Shown here piece after piece: positions 52,118 to 61,645 of a stretch of DNA of 64,000 bases; position 1 is the first letter of the stretch, and each line of letters starts with the position of its first letter. The DNA is from Fodinibacter sp963800505 (GTDB taxonomy: Bacteria > Actinomycetota > Actinomycetes > Actinomycetales > Dermatophilaceae). The stretch covers positions 62,001 through 126,000 of the forward strand of contig CAWDBL010000006.1 in NCBI GenBank assembly GCA_963800505.1. Reading direction: 5' to 3'. The position numbers were made by a program, and so were the translations under genes. Below the pieces are notes generated by a model. That model worked only from the letters and a program-made list of their open reading frames with translations. It had not been told where the DNA came from and made no database searches.

Positions 52118-53038
52118 GGTCTCGGCGACCCGGTCGGCGATGCGAGCGCCGTGGAGCCGGGCGGTCTCGAAGGTGCCGGCGCCTCGTGACATGTCGAGCG
52201 GGTTCGCGCCCATCGCCCACAGGTCTCGGGCGTCGGGGACGACGAGGTGCGTCTTGGCCGACGGCTTGAGCATCCGCAGCTGGACCGGCGGGAGGTCGCG
52301 CAGGTGCGAGCCGATCGGGTACGGCGAGAGCACGAGGACCCGGCGGTGACCGGCGGCGAGGTCGGCGTTGGCGATGCTGCGCAGGCCACCGTCGACGTAA
52401 CGGCGCCCGCCCACCTCCACGGCGGGAAAGACTCCGGGCACGGCACAGCTGGCCGCGACGGCGCGCTCGAGCGGCACGCCGCTGGTGTTGTCGAAGACCA
52501 CCGAGGTACCGGTCTCGGCATCCACGGCGGTGATGAACAGCCGGCCCTCGGGCCACGGCTTGCCGACCAGCCCCAGCCCGATGGCCTGCAGCCAGTCCTC
52601 CTCGGTGGTGGTCTCGGCGCTGAGGGCGGCCTGGCCGACCAGGGCTCGCCCGCTGCGCTTGTCGAGGTGCAGCTGGGCACGCACGTAGCGCGCGGCGTCC
52701 AAGGCGCCGAGCCGCCCGTAGGTCGCCAGTGGTGCGCCTTCCTGGATGCGGGCGAAGGCGTTGCCCTCGTCGGTGCCGACCCGCAGGTGAGCGGCGACCA
52801 TCGACCCGGCCGAGGTGCCGATCATGGTGTCGGCGTCGCGCACGTCGATGCCCCCGTCGCGCAGGCCGATGATGATGCCGGCCTCCCAGGCGATGCCGGT
52901 GGCTCCCCCACCGGCGAGCACGAAGGCACGGTCGAGGCCGCTGGTCGGCGGGCGCCACTCGCCGAAACCCTCACCGCGCACCACCGGGCGCGTGAAGTCG
53001 TCGCTCGAACCGTCGACGTGCACCACGTTGTCGCTCAC
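52106..53038 (-). CDS. Patatin-like phospholipase
   Basis: A 310-aa patatin-family acyl hydrolase. It has the oxyanion region FVLAGGGATGIAWEAG, the nucleophile elbow MIGTSAGSMV (G-T-S-A-G) and the catalytic Asp in YVDGGLRSIAN, giving a complete Ser-Asp dyad. No signal peptide is seen, so it is probably cytosolic. GTG start at 53038 (VSDNVVHVDG). A tandem repeat straddles the 3' end. Confidence 0.9.
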   Translation of the reverse strand: MSDNVVHVDGSSDDFTRPVVRGEGFGEWRPPTSGLDRAFVLAGGGATGIAWEAGIIIGLRDGGIDVRDADTMIGTSAGSMVAAHLRVGTDEGNAFARIQEGAPLATYGRLGALDAARYVRAQLHLDKRSGRALVGQAALSAETTTEEDWLQAIGLGLVGKPWPEGRLFITAVDAETGTSVVFDNTSGVPLERAVAASCAVPGVFPAVEVGGRRYVDGGLRSIANADLAAGHRRVLVLSPYPIGSHLRDLPPVQLRMLKPSAKTHLVVPDARDLWAMGANPLDMSRGAGTFETARLHGARIADRVAETWAD

Positions 53039-53240
53039 CCCTCCATTGTCCCAGCGGTGCGCAGGCCCTCGGACCACCGGCTGCGTGAGCGTCCTCACCG
53101 TGGCGCGGGGTGCTGGTGGTCCAGGGGACGACAACTACCAGTGCGCCTCGAGTGAGGCGTCCACGGCGGTTCCGCGGGTGCGTCGGGCTGACGGCGCTCG
53201 GAACTTCTGCGGCGGCGCCGGGGTGACGGTGCTGGGCGGC

Positions 53241-53960
53241 TCAGAGGAGGCTGCTGCGGGAACGGCGAGCAGCACTGGCCGGCAGCACCCGCACCGCCTC
53301 GATCGGCACGCTGACCAGCTCGTCGTCGTCGACCCGCACCTGGCAGCGGACGGCGCCCACCAGCTCGACCTCCCCCACGAGCCCCTGCCACGGCCCAGCT
53401 GACACCTCGACGAGGTCACCGACGAAGGGGGTGGCGCTGAGCGGCTGGACCGGGCGGCGGGTGGCTGCGAGCGCGGCGAGCTGCGCGGTGTATGCCGGGG
53501 GCAGGGTGGCCGGCCGGCCCCGGTAGCTCCAGGTGAACAGGTGCCGCTGGTCGAACCGCCGGGCACAGAGCCCGCAGGACATCAGCCGCGTCGGTGCGCG
53601 GTGCCGGGTCTTCTCGTGGCCCGCGGGGCACCGGCCGACCCAGTCGCCCGGCACCCGGGGCGCGTCTGAGGACACGCAGCGCTCACCGCTGCAGCCGATC
53701 TCGCGGGCCTTGGCACGCCAGACCGCGTCGTGCCCGTGCTGCGGGCCGACCAGGGCGTGCGCGATCTCGTGGAGGATCGTGTCGAGCACCTCGTCCTCGG
53801 AGTGCAGGGTGGTCAGCGGCGCACTCAGCCCGATCTGGCGCTTGGCGAACCGGCAGACTCCGGCGCGGGTCTTGGCCCGGTCGGCGACGATCGACCAGTC
53901 GTGCAGGCCGTGCTCTCGCAGCAGGCGTCGCCCGGTGGCCAGTGCCCTCGTGACCTCCAT
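53241..53960 (-). CDS. SprT-like zinc metalloprotease-type protein with C-terminal KOW-like domain
   Basis: A 239-aa protein. Residues 1-150 are SprT-like: the metal-binding TILHEIAHALVGPQHGHD, and a zinc-ribbon with Cys pairs (CSGERC, MSCGLC). Residues about 175-225 (FVGDLVEVSAGPWQGLVGEVEL...VPIEAVRVL) look like a KOW/NusG-type small beta domain, an unusual addition. SprT proteins act in DNA-protein crosslink repair in eukaryotes; the bacterial role is unclear. Start ATG 53960 rather than 53966. Confidence 0.85.
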   Translation of the reverse strand: MEVTRALATGRRLLREHGLHDWSIVADRAKTRAGVCRFAKRQIGLSAPLTTLHSEDEVLDTILHEIAHALVGPQHGHDAVWRAKAREIGCSGERCVSSDAPRVPGDWVGRCPAGHEKTRHRAPTRLMSCGLCARRFDQRHLFTWSYRGRPATLPPAYTAQLAALAATRRPVQPLSATPFVGDLVEVSAGPWQGLVGEVELVGAVRCQVRVDDDELVSVPIEAVRVLPASAARRSRSSLL

Positions 53961-54199
53961 CGTCACCTCCCCTGCTGGTGTGCGTGTGGTGAACCGGACC
54001 GCGCGGCCTCGGTTCGTGTGGTGGTGAAACGACCCTAGGTGCGACCACCGACATCACTGCGGAGCGACGCCCGCATGCGACAGATCTGTGGATGACGCGC
54101 CAGCGCAGTGCGGTCTGTGGACAGCCGCCGAGCAGCGGGGGCGAAGGGAAAGCACCTGGGCGGCCTTCAGCTCCGCCCCCTTCGGGAGCGTTCGGACCC

Positions 54200-54688
54200 T
54201 CAGTGGGTGTAGAGCCGGGACTGCGCTTCTCGCACGGTGAGGGTGACCGGGGTGCCCTGGAGGTCGACCTCTCCGGGGATGTCGAACCACTGGCCGCCGC
54301 CGACCCGGAACTGCCCCGTGTAGACGATGTCGGCCCGAACCCGATGAGCGCCGGGCTGGGTGTAGGTGGCGCGGATGTCACCGGTCGGGTGCGGACCTCC
54401 CAGCGAGGTCGTGGGACCCACCGTCGTCGATCCCAGGTGGTAAGTGACCGACTTCAGCCGGGGTCGCACCTCGATGTGGTAGCCGAGCAGGCGCGCCGGA
54501 TCCGGCGTGTCGACCTCGTCCGGACCGAAGCCGGACTTGGGGAACTTCACCTCGAAGAACGTCGGCAGGTTCACCAGGGTGACGTCCCCTTCCGGCTGGA
54601 TGTTCACCGTCGGGACCGCGAAGTCGGTGTCATGGAACGCTTCTTGGATCATCGCCATACTGAGTGGCCTGCCGGCACCCGGCACCAA
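54200..54688 (-). CDS. Secreted-protein C-terminal fragment, PKD-like (probably 5'-truncated)
   Basis: A 162-aa open frame with no signal peptide. The sequence (LVNLPTFFEVKFPKSGF, RATYTQPGAHRVRADIVYTG, TPVTLTVREAQSRLYTH) looks like the C-terminal half of a family of secreted actinobacterial proteins with a PKD-like fold. These normally have a signal peptide and a further N-terminal half. The first in-frame Met is an arbitrary start, and the 370 bp upstream is not coding in any convincing frame. I read this as a truncated remnant next to a broken lipoprotein gene. Confidence 0.6.
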   Translation of the reverse strand: MVPGAGRPLSMAMIQEAFHDTDFAVPTVNIQPEGDVTLVNLPTFFEVKFPKSGFGPDEVDTPDPARLLGYHIEVRPRLKSVTYHLGSTTVGPTTSLGGPHPTGDIRATYTQPGAHRVRADIVYTGQFRVGGGQWFDIPGEVDLQGTPVTLTVREAQSRLYTH

Positions 54689-55058
54689 GCTCGGGAAGCA
54701 CGTAATGCCCGACGGGCTCCCAACCGCCCTCCGCGCCCGGCTGACCGGCTTGCCGGCACGGTCAACCTCCCGCCGAAATGATGGCCACCGCGGGTCCTGG
54801 TCCTATGCGTGGGTCGGTCCCCGAGCAGAAGATGACAGGACCGACTCATACACAGGTTGTCCGAGCTTGGCGGCCGGGCAATCGCACGGGCCGCAAACAG
54901 ATGTGGCGCATACTCACTACCACGGCCCTTCTTGGCTGAGCTGCTGCGCCTGCCAGCGCGACTCGCATGGTGTCCAGGTCCAATCAGCTCGAGGACACCT
55001 TTTGCGCACACCGTCTGCCAGTGTCGGTATGCCCCAGGGCCCAGGCGGTGCATCGGGA
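54689..55058. other. Non-coding, AT-richer, probably decayed segment
   Basis: This 370-bp stretch has lower GC than its surroundings, and none of the six frames looks like protein-coding DNA by codon bias. It probably holds remains of the missing N-terminal part of the PKD-like gene. I saw no RNA gene or transposon end. Confidence 0.5.
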
Positions 55059-55753
55059 CTAGCACGACGCGCCAGAGACGCCGCTCGCAACTAGGCAGAG
55101 CGCAAGTGCTACTCGCCAATACCACTCCAGCGAGCCACCGACCGTCCCTCCCAGATCAGCCAGCAACGTTGCTCGAGATCGCTCTGCGTCGATCGGTGCG
55201 ACTATCACTTTGCCCGCCGCATCAACGATGTCGGACCGGTTCTGCACCATGTCGACGTACAGGTCGACCTGCCCGTCCGGCGCCCCTGTCAGCACCGTCA
55301 ACGCCCTTGACCGAAACAGGCGTTCGTGCGTAACTCTGACCTGCCTTGACTCAAGGCTTGCGGCAGCCTGTCAGTCGTAGTGCAGAAGTCACAAGCAGCG
55401 CTGCTCATGGCGTGGCAATCGAGGTCCGGGCTCGCGGCTCCATCCAGGCCACGGTTGACCTGGTCGAAGAAGTAGCGGACGAAGGCTTCGGCTCCCTTGT
55501 CGGACTTCACTCGGGCCGCCGCGGGGATCGCGACCGACGGGCTCACCGACGCCGACGGCGAGGGAGACGACGCCGACGGGCTGGGCGACGCGCTGCTCAC
55601 GGCCGACGACGGGCTCGACGCCCCGGGGGTAGCCGCCTCGGAGTCACACCCCGACAGCAGGCCCGACGCCACGAGAAGCCCGGCGAACCCCACCGCCACC
55701 GCCGCCCGCGACCTCTGCGGGCCCCCCGGCATCCGACTTGTGCGTTGCTCCAT
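55059..55753 (-). pseudogene. DUF6318-like lipoprotein, frameshifted
   Basis: The 5' frame (from 55753) encodes a lipoprotein signal peptide with lipobox LLSGC, a Ser/Pro/Ala linker, and AARVKSDKGAEAFVRYFFDQVNRG, which resembles DUF6318 lipoproteins. It stops at 55298. Another frame then reads LTGAPDGQVDLYVDMVQNRSDIVDAAGKV, which I recognise as the rest of the same domain, starting in the 4-bp overlap 55298-55301. A small indel near 55300 would join them. The 3' end also looks degraded. Confidence 0.65.
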
Positions 55754-55828
55754 GCGTCCCTTCCCCGGCCGCCCCTCGTCGGCTCCGCAGGGAAACGCTA
55801 ACCAAAACCCCCGATCTCGCCACTCGAG

Positions 55829-55837
55829 TTATCCACA
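55829..55837 (+). promoter_or_regulatory. DnaA-box-like nonamer TTATCCACA
   Basis: Second exact copy of the classical DnaA box, just upstream of the broken lipoprotein gene and beyond the SDR stop. Isolated; titration site or chance. Confidence 0.35.
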
Positions 55838-55868
55838 GGAATCGGCGCGAGGGTGACGCCCACCGAGC

Positions 55869-56690
55869 TCAGCCGGCGTCGGCGGCCGTACTCACCGGGT
55901 CGTTCCAGGCCCAGACGTCGTCGCCGCGCAGCACCACGTCGGAACCGCCGTCGATGTAGACGGTCTGACCGCACACTCCGGTGTTCTCCTCGGAGGTCAG
56001 CCACGCCAGCAGCGCGGCCACCTGGCTCGCCTGCAGGTGCCCGCCCAGCGGCATCGGCACCATCGCGTCGGTGGCCTCACGCGCTGCCGGGTCGTCCATC
56101 AGACCGGCCACCATGGGGGTCTCGACGATTCCGGGGGCCACGGCGTTGAGCGGGATGCCGCACCCGGCCCACCGCGCCGCCGCCGCCTCACGACGCACCC
56201 ACCGCGACAACGCCCGCTTGCTCGACGGGTAGATCATCGCGCCGCCCTGCGGCCCGGAAGCCTCCAGCTCACCAGCCACCTTGAGCGCCAGCGCCTCGTC
56301 CCCGGCCAGGCACGCCTCGACGAGCTCGGAGCTGACCGGCATCAGGGTCGCCATCGACGACGTCACCACGGCCCGGGGTGCACGCGCAGCCGCCAGCGCC
56401 GGTCGCAGCCCGTTGAGCAGCTCGACCGCGCCGAAGTAGTTGACCGCAACGGTCGTCGGGCTCGGTACGGCAAGGCCGGCGTTGGCGATCACTGCATCGA
56501 GCCGGCGCCCGGCCTCGCAGAGGATGCCGTCGATCGCCTCCTGGCGTCCCTGCGGTGTCGACAGGTCGGCCACGACGTCGACCGAGCGCACGTCCACCCC
56601 GATGACCCGGTACCCCCGGTTTCGAAGGAGTGCAGCAGTGGCTTGACCGATCCCCGAGGCCGCCCCCGTGACGACGTACGTGCGCTGCAT
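55869..56690 (-). CDS. Short-chain dehydrogenase/reductase
   Basis: A 273-aa classical-type SDR with an NAD(P)-binding TGAASGIGQATAALL, VIANAGLAVPS, catalytic Ser in VVTSSMATL and the Y-x-x-x-K motif YPSSKRALSRW; the layout resembles hydroxysteroid dehydrogenase-like SDRs. The ATG at 56690 is chosen since the Rossmann motif starts a few residues in. It diverges from the SulP transporter gene across about 220 bp. Substrate unknown. Confidence 0.9.
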   Translation of the reverse strand: MQRTYVVTGAASGIGQATAALLRNRGYRVIGVDVRSVDVVADLSTPQGRQEAIDGILCEAGRRLDAVIANAGLAVPSPTTVAVNYFGAVELLNGLRPALAAARAPRAVVTSSMATLMPVSSELVEACLAGDEALALKVAGELEASGPQGGAMIYPSSKRALSRWVRREAAAARWAGCGIPLNAVAPGIVETPMVAGLMDDPAAREATDAMVPMPLGGHLQASQVAALLAWLTSEENTGVCGQTVYIDGGSDVVLRGDDVWAWNDPVSTAADAG

Positions 56691-56910
56691 GGTTGAACCG
56701 TCCCTCTTGCTCCGACCACCCGCGGGGCAGGCCCCCACGGCTCTACTACGCAGCGTAGGACAGCAGTTCTGCAATCGTCCCGCCAGTTGGACGGACGTCA
56801 CACCGGGCGACGCCGCACCCGCCCTGACCAGCAGCAGCTTGAGCGCCCGGAAAGCCGAGCCAACCGAGACGACCCGGCGGTAAACGCCCTCAGGCGGCAG
56901 ACTGTCCCCC

Positions 56911-58776
56911 GTGCACCTCCCAGCGCCGGGCCTCCCCATCGGGCTGCGCCTGCTACGCGGGTACCGCGGTCAGCACCTGCCCGCCGACGTGCTGGCCGGC
57001 CTGCTCGTCGCCGCGCTGGCCATCCCCCAGTCCCTCGGCTACGCCGTGGTGGCAGGCGTGCCGGTGCAGGTCGGCCTCTACACGCTGCCGCCGGCGCTGC
57101 TGGCCTACGCCCTGTTCGGCACCTCGCGGCTGCTGTTCGTCGGGCCGATCTCGACGGTGTCCGTGCTGTCGGGCTCGATCGTGCGGGCGCTCGCGGGCGG
57201 GAACCCCGAGCTCGCGATCCAGCTCACGTCGGTGCTGGCGATCACCGCGGGGGTGGTGCTCGCGGCAGTCGGTCTGTTGCGGCTGGGCTGGGTGGCGCAG
57301 TTCCTCAGCGAGCCGATCGTCACCGGGTTCGTTGCCGGGCTGGTCGTGCTCATCGTGGTGGGCGAGATCCCCGCCCTGGCCGGGCTACCGACGCCCACCG
57401 GGGGCATCTTCGAGCGGGTGGCCGAGCTGACAGCCAACTCCGCCGACTTCCACGGCCTGACGCTGGTCGTCGGGGCCACCTCGCTGGCCATCCTCTTCAT
57501 CGGCTCGCGCCTGGCGCCCCGGGTGCCGTGGTCACTCATCGTGCTCGTCGGCGGCATCGTGGTCTCGACCCGGCTCGACCTGGTGGCCAAGGGCGTGCAC
57601 GTCGTCGGCCAGGTTCCGACCGGCATCCCCATCCCGTCCATCCCCATCGTCGACGTCCGGCTGTGGAGCGGCATCGTCACCGGCGGCCTCGCGATCGCCG
57701 CGGTCGGCATCGCCGAGGGGCTGGCCGCGATGCGCACCTTCGCGCCCAGCGGCGCGGTCGACCCCGACACCGACAACCAGGAGTTCGTGGCGCACGGCGC
57801 GGCCGACCTCGCGTCCGGTCTGTTCGGTGGGATGGGGGTCGGCGGCTCGCTGTCGAAGACGGCCGCCAACGCGCGGGCCGGCGCCTACACCCAGATCAGC
57901 GGCGTCGCCGCGGCCGTGGTCGTGCTCGGCTTCGTGCTGTTCGCCGCCGGACTGCTCGCGAACCTGCCGCGCACCGTGCTGTCCGCGATCGTCATCCACG
58001 CCGTGTGGGGGCTGGTGAGCATCTCCTCCTTCCGGCGGTATGCCGCGGTGCGCCGCAACGACTTCCTCGCGGCCGTCGTCGCGTTCATCGGGGTGCTGGT
58101 GCTCGGCCCGCTCAACGGGCTCCTCATCGCCATCGGCCAGTCGCTGCTCGGGCTGGTCTACCGGTCGATGCAGGTGGAGATCGACGAGATGGGCAAGGTC
58201 GACGGCGAGAAGGCGGCGTGGGGGTCGGTGGGCAACGACCCGTCTCGCCGCACCTACCGCGGGGTGACCGTGTTGCGCCCGGACGGCCCACTGTTCTGGG
58301 CGAACGCGAACTCGGTGGTGCAGCACATCGAGACCCTCGTGAAGGAGCACCGGCACCTGCGTGCCGTGGTGCTCGACCTCGAGGCCACGAACCAGATGGA
58401 CACCACCACCGCCGAGCGCCTCCAGCAGATGATGCTGCGGCTGCGGCTCAAGGGCATCGACCTCTACCTGGTGCGCGTCTTCGGCAACGTGCGTGACGTG
58501 CTCACCCGCTCGGGCTTCCTCGACGAGATGGGGCCCGGGCACGTGTGGCACTCGATCGCCGCCGGGGTCAAGGCCGCCCGCGCCGCTCCGCCCATCGTCG
58601 TGGCGCTCCCCGAGACCCCGGCGGATGCCGACCTCGAAAGCCCCGACATCGACCTCACGGATGCCGGTGTCGAGGACGAGAACGACCTCGACGAGCCGGA
58701 GAACGGCGTGCACGGGGAGCACATCGCCTCGAAGCGGGTGCCCGACGAGGAGACCGGGGCGCGGCCTCCAGGCTGA
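56911..58776 (+). CDS. SulP-family anion transporter with STAS domain
   Basis: A 621-aa SulP/SLC26 transporter. The membrane part begins LPADVLAGLLVAALAIPQSLGYAVVAGVPVQVGLY, the SulP signature, and has about 12-14 helices. The C-terminal STAS domain is VVLDLEATNQMDTTTAERLQQMMLRLRLKGIDLYLV. An acidic tail closes the protein. Substrate may be sulfate, bicarbonate or another anion. GTG start at 56911. Confidence 0.93.
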   Translation: MHLPAPGLPIGLRLLRGYRGQHLPADVLAGLLVAALAIPQSLGYAVVAGVPVQVGLYTLPPALLAYALFGTSRLLFVGPISTVSVLSGSIVRALAGGNPELAIQLTSVLAITAGVVLAAVGLLRLGWVAQFLSEPIVTGFVAGLVVLIVVGEIPALAGLPTPTGGIFERVAELTANSADFHGLTLVVGATSLAILFIGSRLAPRVPWSLIVLVGGIVVSTRLDLVAKGVHVVGQVPTGIPIPSIPIVDVRLWSGIVTGGLAIAAVGIAEGLAAMRTFAPSGAVDPDTDNQEFVAHGAADLASGLFGGMGVGGSLSKTAANARAGAYTQISGVAAAVVVLGFVLFAAGLLANLPRTVLSAIVIHAVWGLVSISSFRRYAAVRRNDFLAAVVAFIGVLVLGPLNGLLIAIGQSLLGLVYRSMQVEIDEMGKVDGEKAAWGSVGNDPSRRTYRGVTVLRPDGPLFWANANSVVQHIETLVKEHRHLRAVVLDLEATNQMDTTTAERLQQMMLRLRLKGIDLYLVRVFGNVRDVLTRSGFLDEMGPGHVWHSIAAGVKAARAAPPIVVALPETPADADLESPDIDLTDAGVEDENDLDEPENGVHGEHIASKRVPDEETGARPPG

Positions 58777-58912
58777 TCCCATCGCCCAGCACCCACGAAA
58801 GCGCCCGGGCGAGCGAGCTGGAGGTGACCTCCGGTGACCTCGAGCAGCTGATCGGCCACACCCCCACGTCCCTTCCCGACGCCGTCGACGCGTCGCTTGC
58901 CACACTGGCGGC

Positions 58913-59764
58913 ATGACCTCCCTCCCCACCCTTGCCATCACCGGCTCGACGGGCGCCCTCGGCGGCCTGGTCGCCCGCGACCTCGCCGACCGGGGAGTGC
59001 CCCAGCGGCTCCTCGCCCGCTCCCCCGAGCGCGCCCCCCGGTTGCCGGGTGCGGTGCCGGTGCACGCCGACTACGCCGACCGGGATGCCGCGGTGCAGGC
59101 GCTGCAGGGCGTGCAGACGTTGCTGATGGTCTCCGGCTCCGAGTCGGCCGACCGCCTCCAGCAGCACCGCACATTCGTCGACGCCGCCGCGGATGCCGGG
59201 GTGCAGCAGATCGTCTACACCTCCTTCTTCGGCGCCTCCGCCGACTGCACCTTCACCCTGGGCCGCGACCACTGGGCCACGGAGGAGCACATCCTTTCCC
59301 GCGGAATGGCATTCACCTTCCTGCGGGACAACTTCTACCTCGACTTCCTGCCGCTCACGGTCGGCGACGACGGCGTCATCCGTGGGCCGGCCGGTGAGGG
59401 TCGGGTGTCCGCCGTGGCCCGCGCCGACATCGCCAGGGTCGCCGTCGCGGTGCTGCTCGACCCCGAGTCACACCGTGCCGCCACCTACGACCTCACCGGG
59501 CCGGAGGCGATCACGCTGACCGAGGCGGCCGGCATCATCAGCGAGGCGACCGGCCGCGAGGTGACCTTCCACGACGAGACGGTCGACGAGGCGTACGAGT
59601 CGCGCTCCACGTGGGATGCGCCGGGCTGGCAGTACGACGCGTGGGTCTCGACCTACACGGCGATCGCCGCCGGCGAGGTCGAGCGAGTCACCGACGACGT
59701 GCGCCGGGTGACCGGCCAGGCTCCGATCGACCTGCGGACGCTGCTCGCGTCAGCATCCGGCTGA
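58913..59764 (+). CDS. NmrA/QorB-like NAD(P)-binding protein
   Basis: A 283-aa atypical SDR. ITGSTGALGGLVARDLADRG is the dinucleotide-binding loop, followed by HADYADRDAAVQAL, VYTSFFGASADCTFTLGRDH and the C-terminal substrate domain. It fits the NmrA-like/QorB-type NAD(P)H-quinone oxidoreductase group, without a confident substrate. It lies 136 bp after the sulP gene. Confidence 0.88.
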   Translation: MTSLPTLAITGSTGALGGLVARDLADRGVPQRLLARSPERAPRLPGAVPVHADYADRDAAVQALQGVQTLLMVSGSESADRLQQHRTFVDAAADAGVQQIVYTSFFGASADCTFTLGRDHWATEEHILSRGMAFTFLRDNFYLDFLPLTVGDDGVIRGPAGEGRVSAVARADIARVAVAVLLDPESHRAATYDLTGPEAITLTEAAGIISEATGREVTFHDETVDEAYESRSTWDAPGWQYDAWVSTYTAIAAGEVERVTDDVRRVTGQAPIDLRTLLASASG

Positions 59765-59910
59765 GCCGCAACCGGCTTCGACCAGAGCCCACACCGCCGG
59801 CTGATCACGCGTCCCCGGCCGCCTGGTCATTTCGGGCTATGGACAGCGCAGGCTCCTGCCCACGATCGTGACGGCATCAGGGCGCCGTCCTGCCGACGGA
59901 GGGACCCCTG

Positions 59911-61641
59911 ATGGCCGTCGATGCCGACCCGCTCATCACCGCACCCGGTGCCGTGATGGGTGCGCTGCACGACACCATGAGCTCACTGCGGGCGGTCTTC
60001 GTCAACCCCGCGCTGCGCCGCATCGAGCTCGCGCTGGCCGGGTCGATGATCGGCGACTGGGCCTACGCCACCGCGGTCGTCGTGTGGGCCTACGGGGTCG
60101 GCGGCGCCCGCCTGGTCGGTATCTGGGGGGCGGTGCGCCTGCTGCTCATGGCCTTCGCCTCCCCCATCGGCTCGGTGCTCGCCGACCGGCTGCCCCGCAA
60201 GACGGTGCTCATCGCCAGTGACGTGCTGCGCGCCGGGCTGGCCGTCGTCGCGACCGTCTGCCTGGTGATCGACGCGCCGGCCGGAGTCGTGTTGGTGGTC
60301 GCCACGCTGCTCTCGGTGGTCGGCTGCGTCTTTCGCCCGGCCCAGATGGCATGGATGCCGTCGCTCACCTCGCGCCCTGAGGAGCTCACCGCTGCCAACG
60401 GCACCTCGAGCACCATCGAGAGCCTCGCCTTCTTCGTCGGCCCGGCGCTCGGTGCGCTGCTGGTGACCACCACGAGCGTCGAGGTCGTGTTCCTGCTCAA
60501 CGCCGCCACGTTCCTGCTGTCAGCGTTCCTGGTGTGGGGCATTCGCCCGATCGCCGGACCGACCCCTGGCGACGACGACCCCGCCGACGAGGACACGGCT
60601 GCTGCCGACTCCGCCTCCAACGAGACCGAGGAGAGGGTCGGCGCGTTCGCCGAGATGGCCGGCGGCTTCCAGCACATCCGCCGCGACCGCGACCTGATGA
60701 TGGTCGGCATCCTCGTGTGCGCGCAGACGATCGTGGCCGGCGCGACCATCGTCTTCGGCGTCACGTTCGCCGTCGAGATCCTGGAGACCGGCCCTGCCGG
60801 CGTCGGCATCATCGACTCCGTCTTCGGCGTCGGCGCCATCCTCGGTGGCTTCTACGCGATCGCCCGCTCGACCCGGAACCGGCTCGCCGGCGACCTCGCC
60901 CTGGGCACGGCGCTGTGGTCCCTACCGCTCCTGCTCGTCGTCGCCTACCCGTCGCCGGCCACGGTGTTCGCCTCGGCCGTGCTGCTCGGCTTCGGCAACC
61001 CGCTCGTCGACGTCAACTTCGCGACGATCGTGCAGCGCCTCACCCCGAATGCCGTGCTCGGCCGTGTCTTCGGCGCCTACGAGGGCGCCCTCATCGGCAC
61101 CATGGCGCTGGGGTCGGCGGTCATGCCGTTCCTCATCACCGGCCTCGGGCTGCGGTGGGCGCTGGCCCTGCTGGCCCTGGTCGTGGGGGTGCCCGCTCTG
61201 CTCTTCCTCCCCCGGTGCCTGCGCCTCGACGCCACCCTGCGCGCACCGGCCGGCACCGACCTGCTGCGCGGCATCGCGATCTTCTCGCCCCTTCCGCCGG
61301 CCACCATCGAGGCGCTGGCCAGCCTGCTCACGACCGAGTCGGCAGCTGCCGGCACCGCGGTGGTGCGCGAGGGCGATGTCTCCGACCGCTTCCTGGTGAT
61401 CAGCAGCGGCCGGGTCGAGGTGACCCAGGCCGGGAAGCACCTGCGCTTCGAGGGCCCCGGGGAGTTCTTCGGCGAGATCGGGCTGCTGCGCGACGTGCCG
61501 CGCACCGCGACGGTGACCGCCACCGAGGACACCACCCTCTACAGCCTGGCCCGCGAGGACTTCCTCGACGCCGTGCTGGGGCTGGACGAGTCGCTCGCCG
61601 CGGCCGACGACGTCGTCATGCGCCGCCTGGGTCGCGCCTGA
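59911..61641 (+). CDS. MFS transporter fused to a cyclic nucleotide-binding domain
   Basis: A 576-aa fusion. Residues about 30-440 form an MFS_3/DHA3-like efflux unit with some 12 helices (SPIGSVLADRLPRKTVLI between helices 2 and 3). Residues about 445-560 form a cyclic nucleotide-binding domain (AAGTAVVREGDVSDRFLVI; phosphate cassette GEFFGEIGLLRDVPRTATV). The cassette Arg is present, so cAMP or a similar ligand could gate transport. Start ATG 59911 with GGAGGG upstream. Confidence 0.92.
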   Translation: MAVDADPLITAPGAVMGALHDTMSSLRAVFVNPALRRIELALAGSMIGDWAYATAVVVWAYGVGGARLVGIWGAVRLLLMAFASPIGSVLADRLPRKTVLIASDVLRAGLAVVATVCLVIDAPAGVVLVVATLLSVVGCVFRPAQMAWMPSLTSRPEELTAANGTSSTIESLAFFVGPALGALLVTTTSVEVVFLLNAATFLLSAFLVWGIRPIAGPTPGDDDPADEDTAAADSASNETEERVGAFAEMAGGFQHIRRDRDLMMVGILVCAQTIVAGATIVFGVTFAVEILETGPAGVGIIDSVFGVGAILGGFYAIARSTRNRLAGDLALGTALWSLPLLLVVAYPSPATVFASAVLLGFGNPLVDVNFATIVQRLTPNAVLGRVFGAYEGALIGTMALGSAVMPFLITGLGLRWALALLALVVGVPALLFLPRCLRLDATLRAPAGTDLLRGIAIFSPLPPATIEALASLLTTESAAAGTAVVREGDVSDRFLVISSGRVEVTQAGKHLRFEGPGEFFGEIGLLRDVPRTATVTATEDTTLYSLAREDFLDAVLGLDESLAAADDVVMRRLGRA

Positions 61642-61645
61642 CCTT

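Noticed and set aside
53071..53122. 8-bp inverted repeat ggaccacc/ggtggtcc
   Set aside because: Arms are short and 36 bp apart in GC-rich DNA; weak evidence of function.
54649..55125. Minus-strand 158-codon open frame between the PKD-like and lipoprotein remnants
   Set aside because: Composition is Arg/Ser/His-rich without domain sense, no ribosome binding site, and it overlaps both remnants in another frame.
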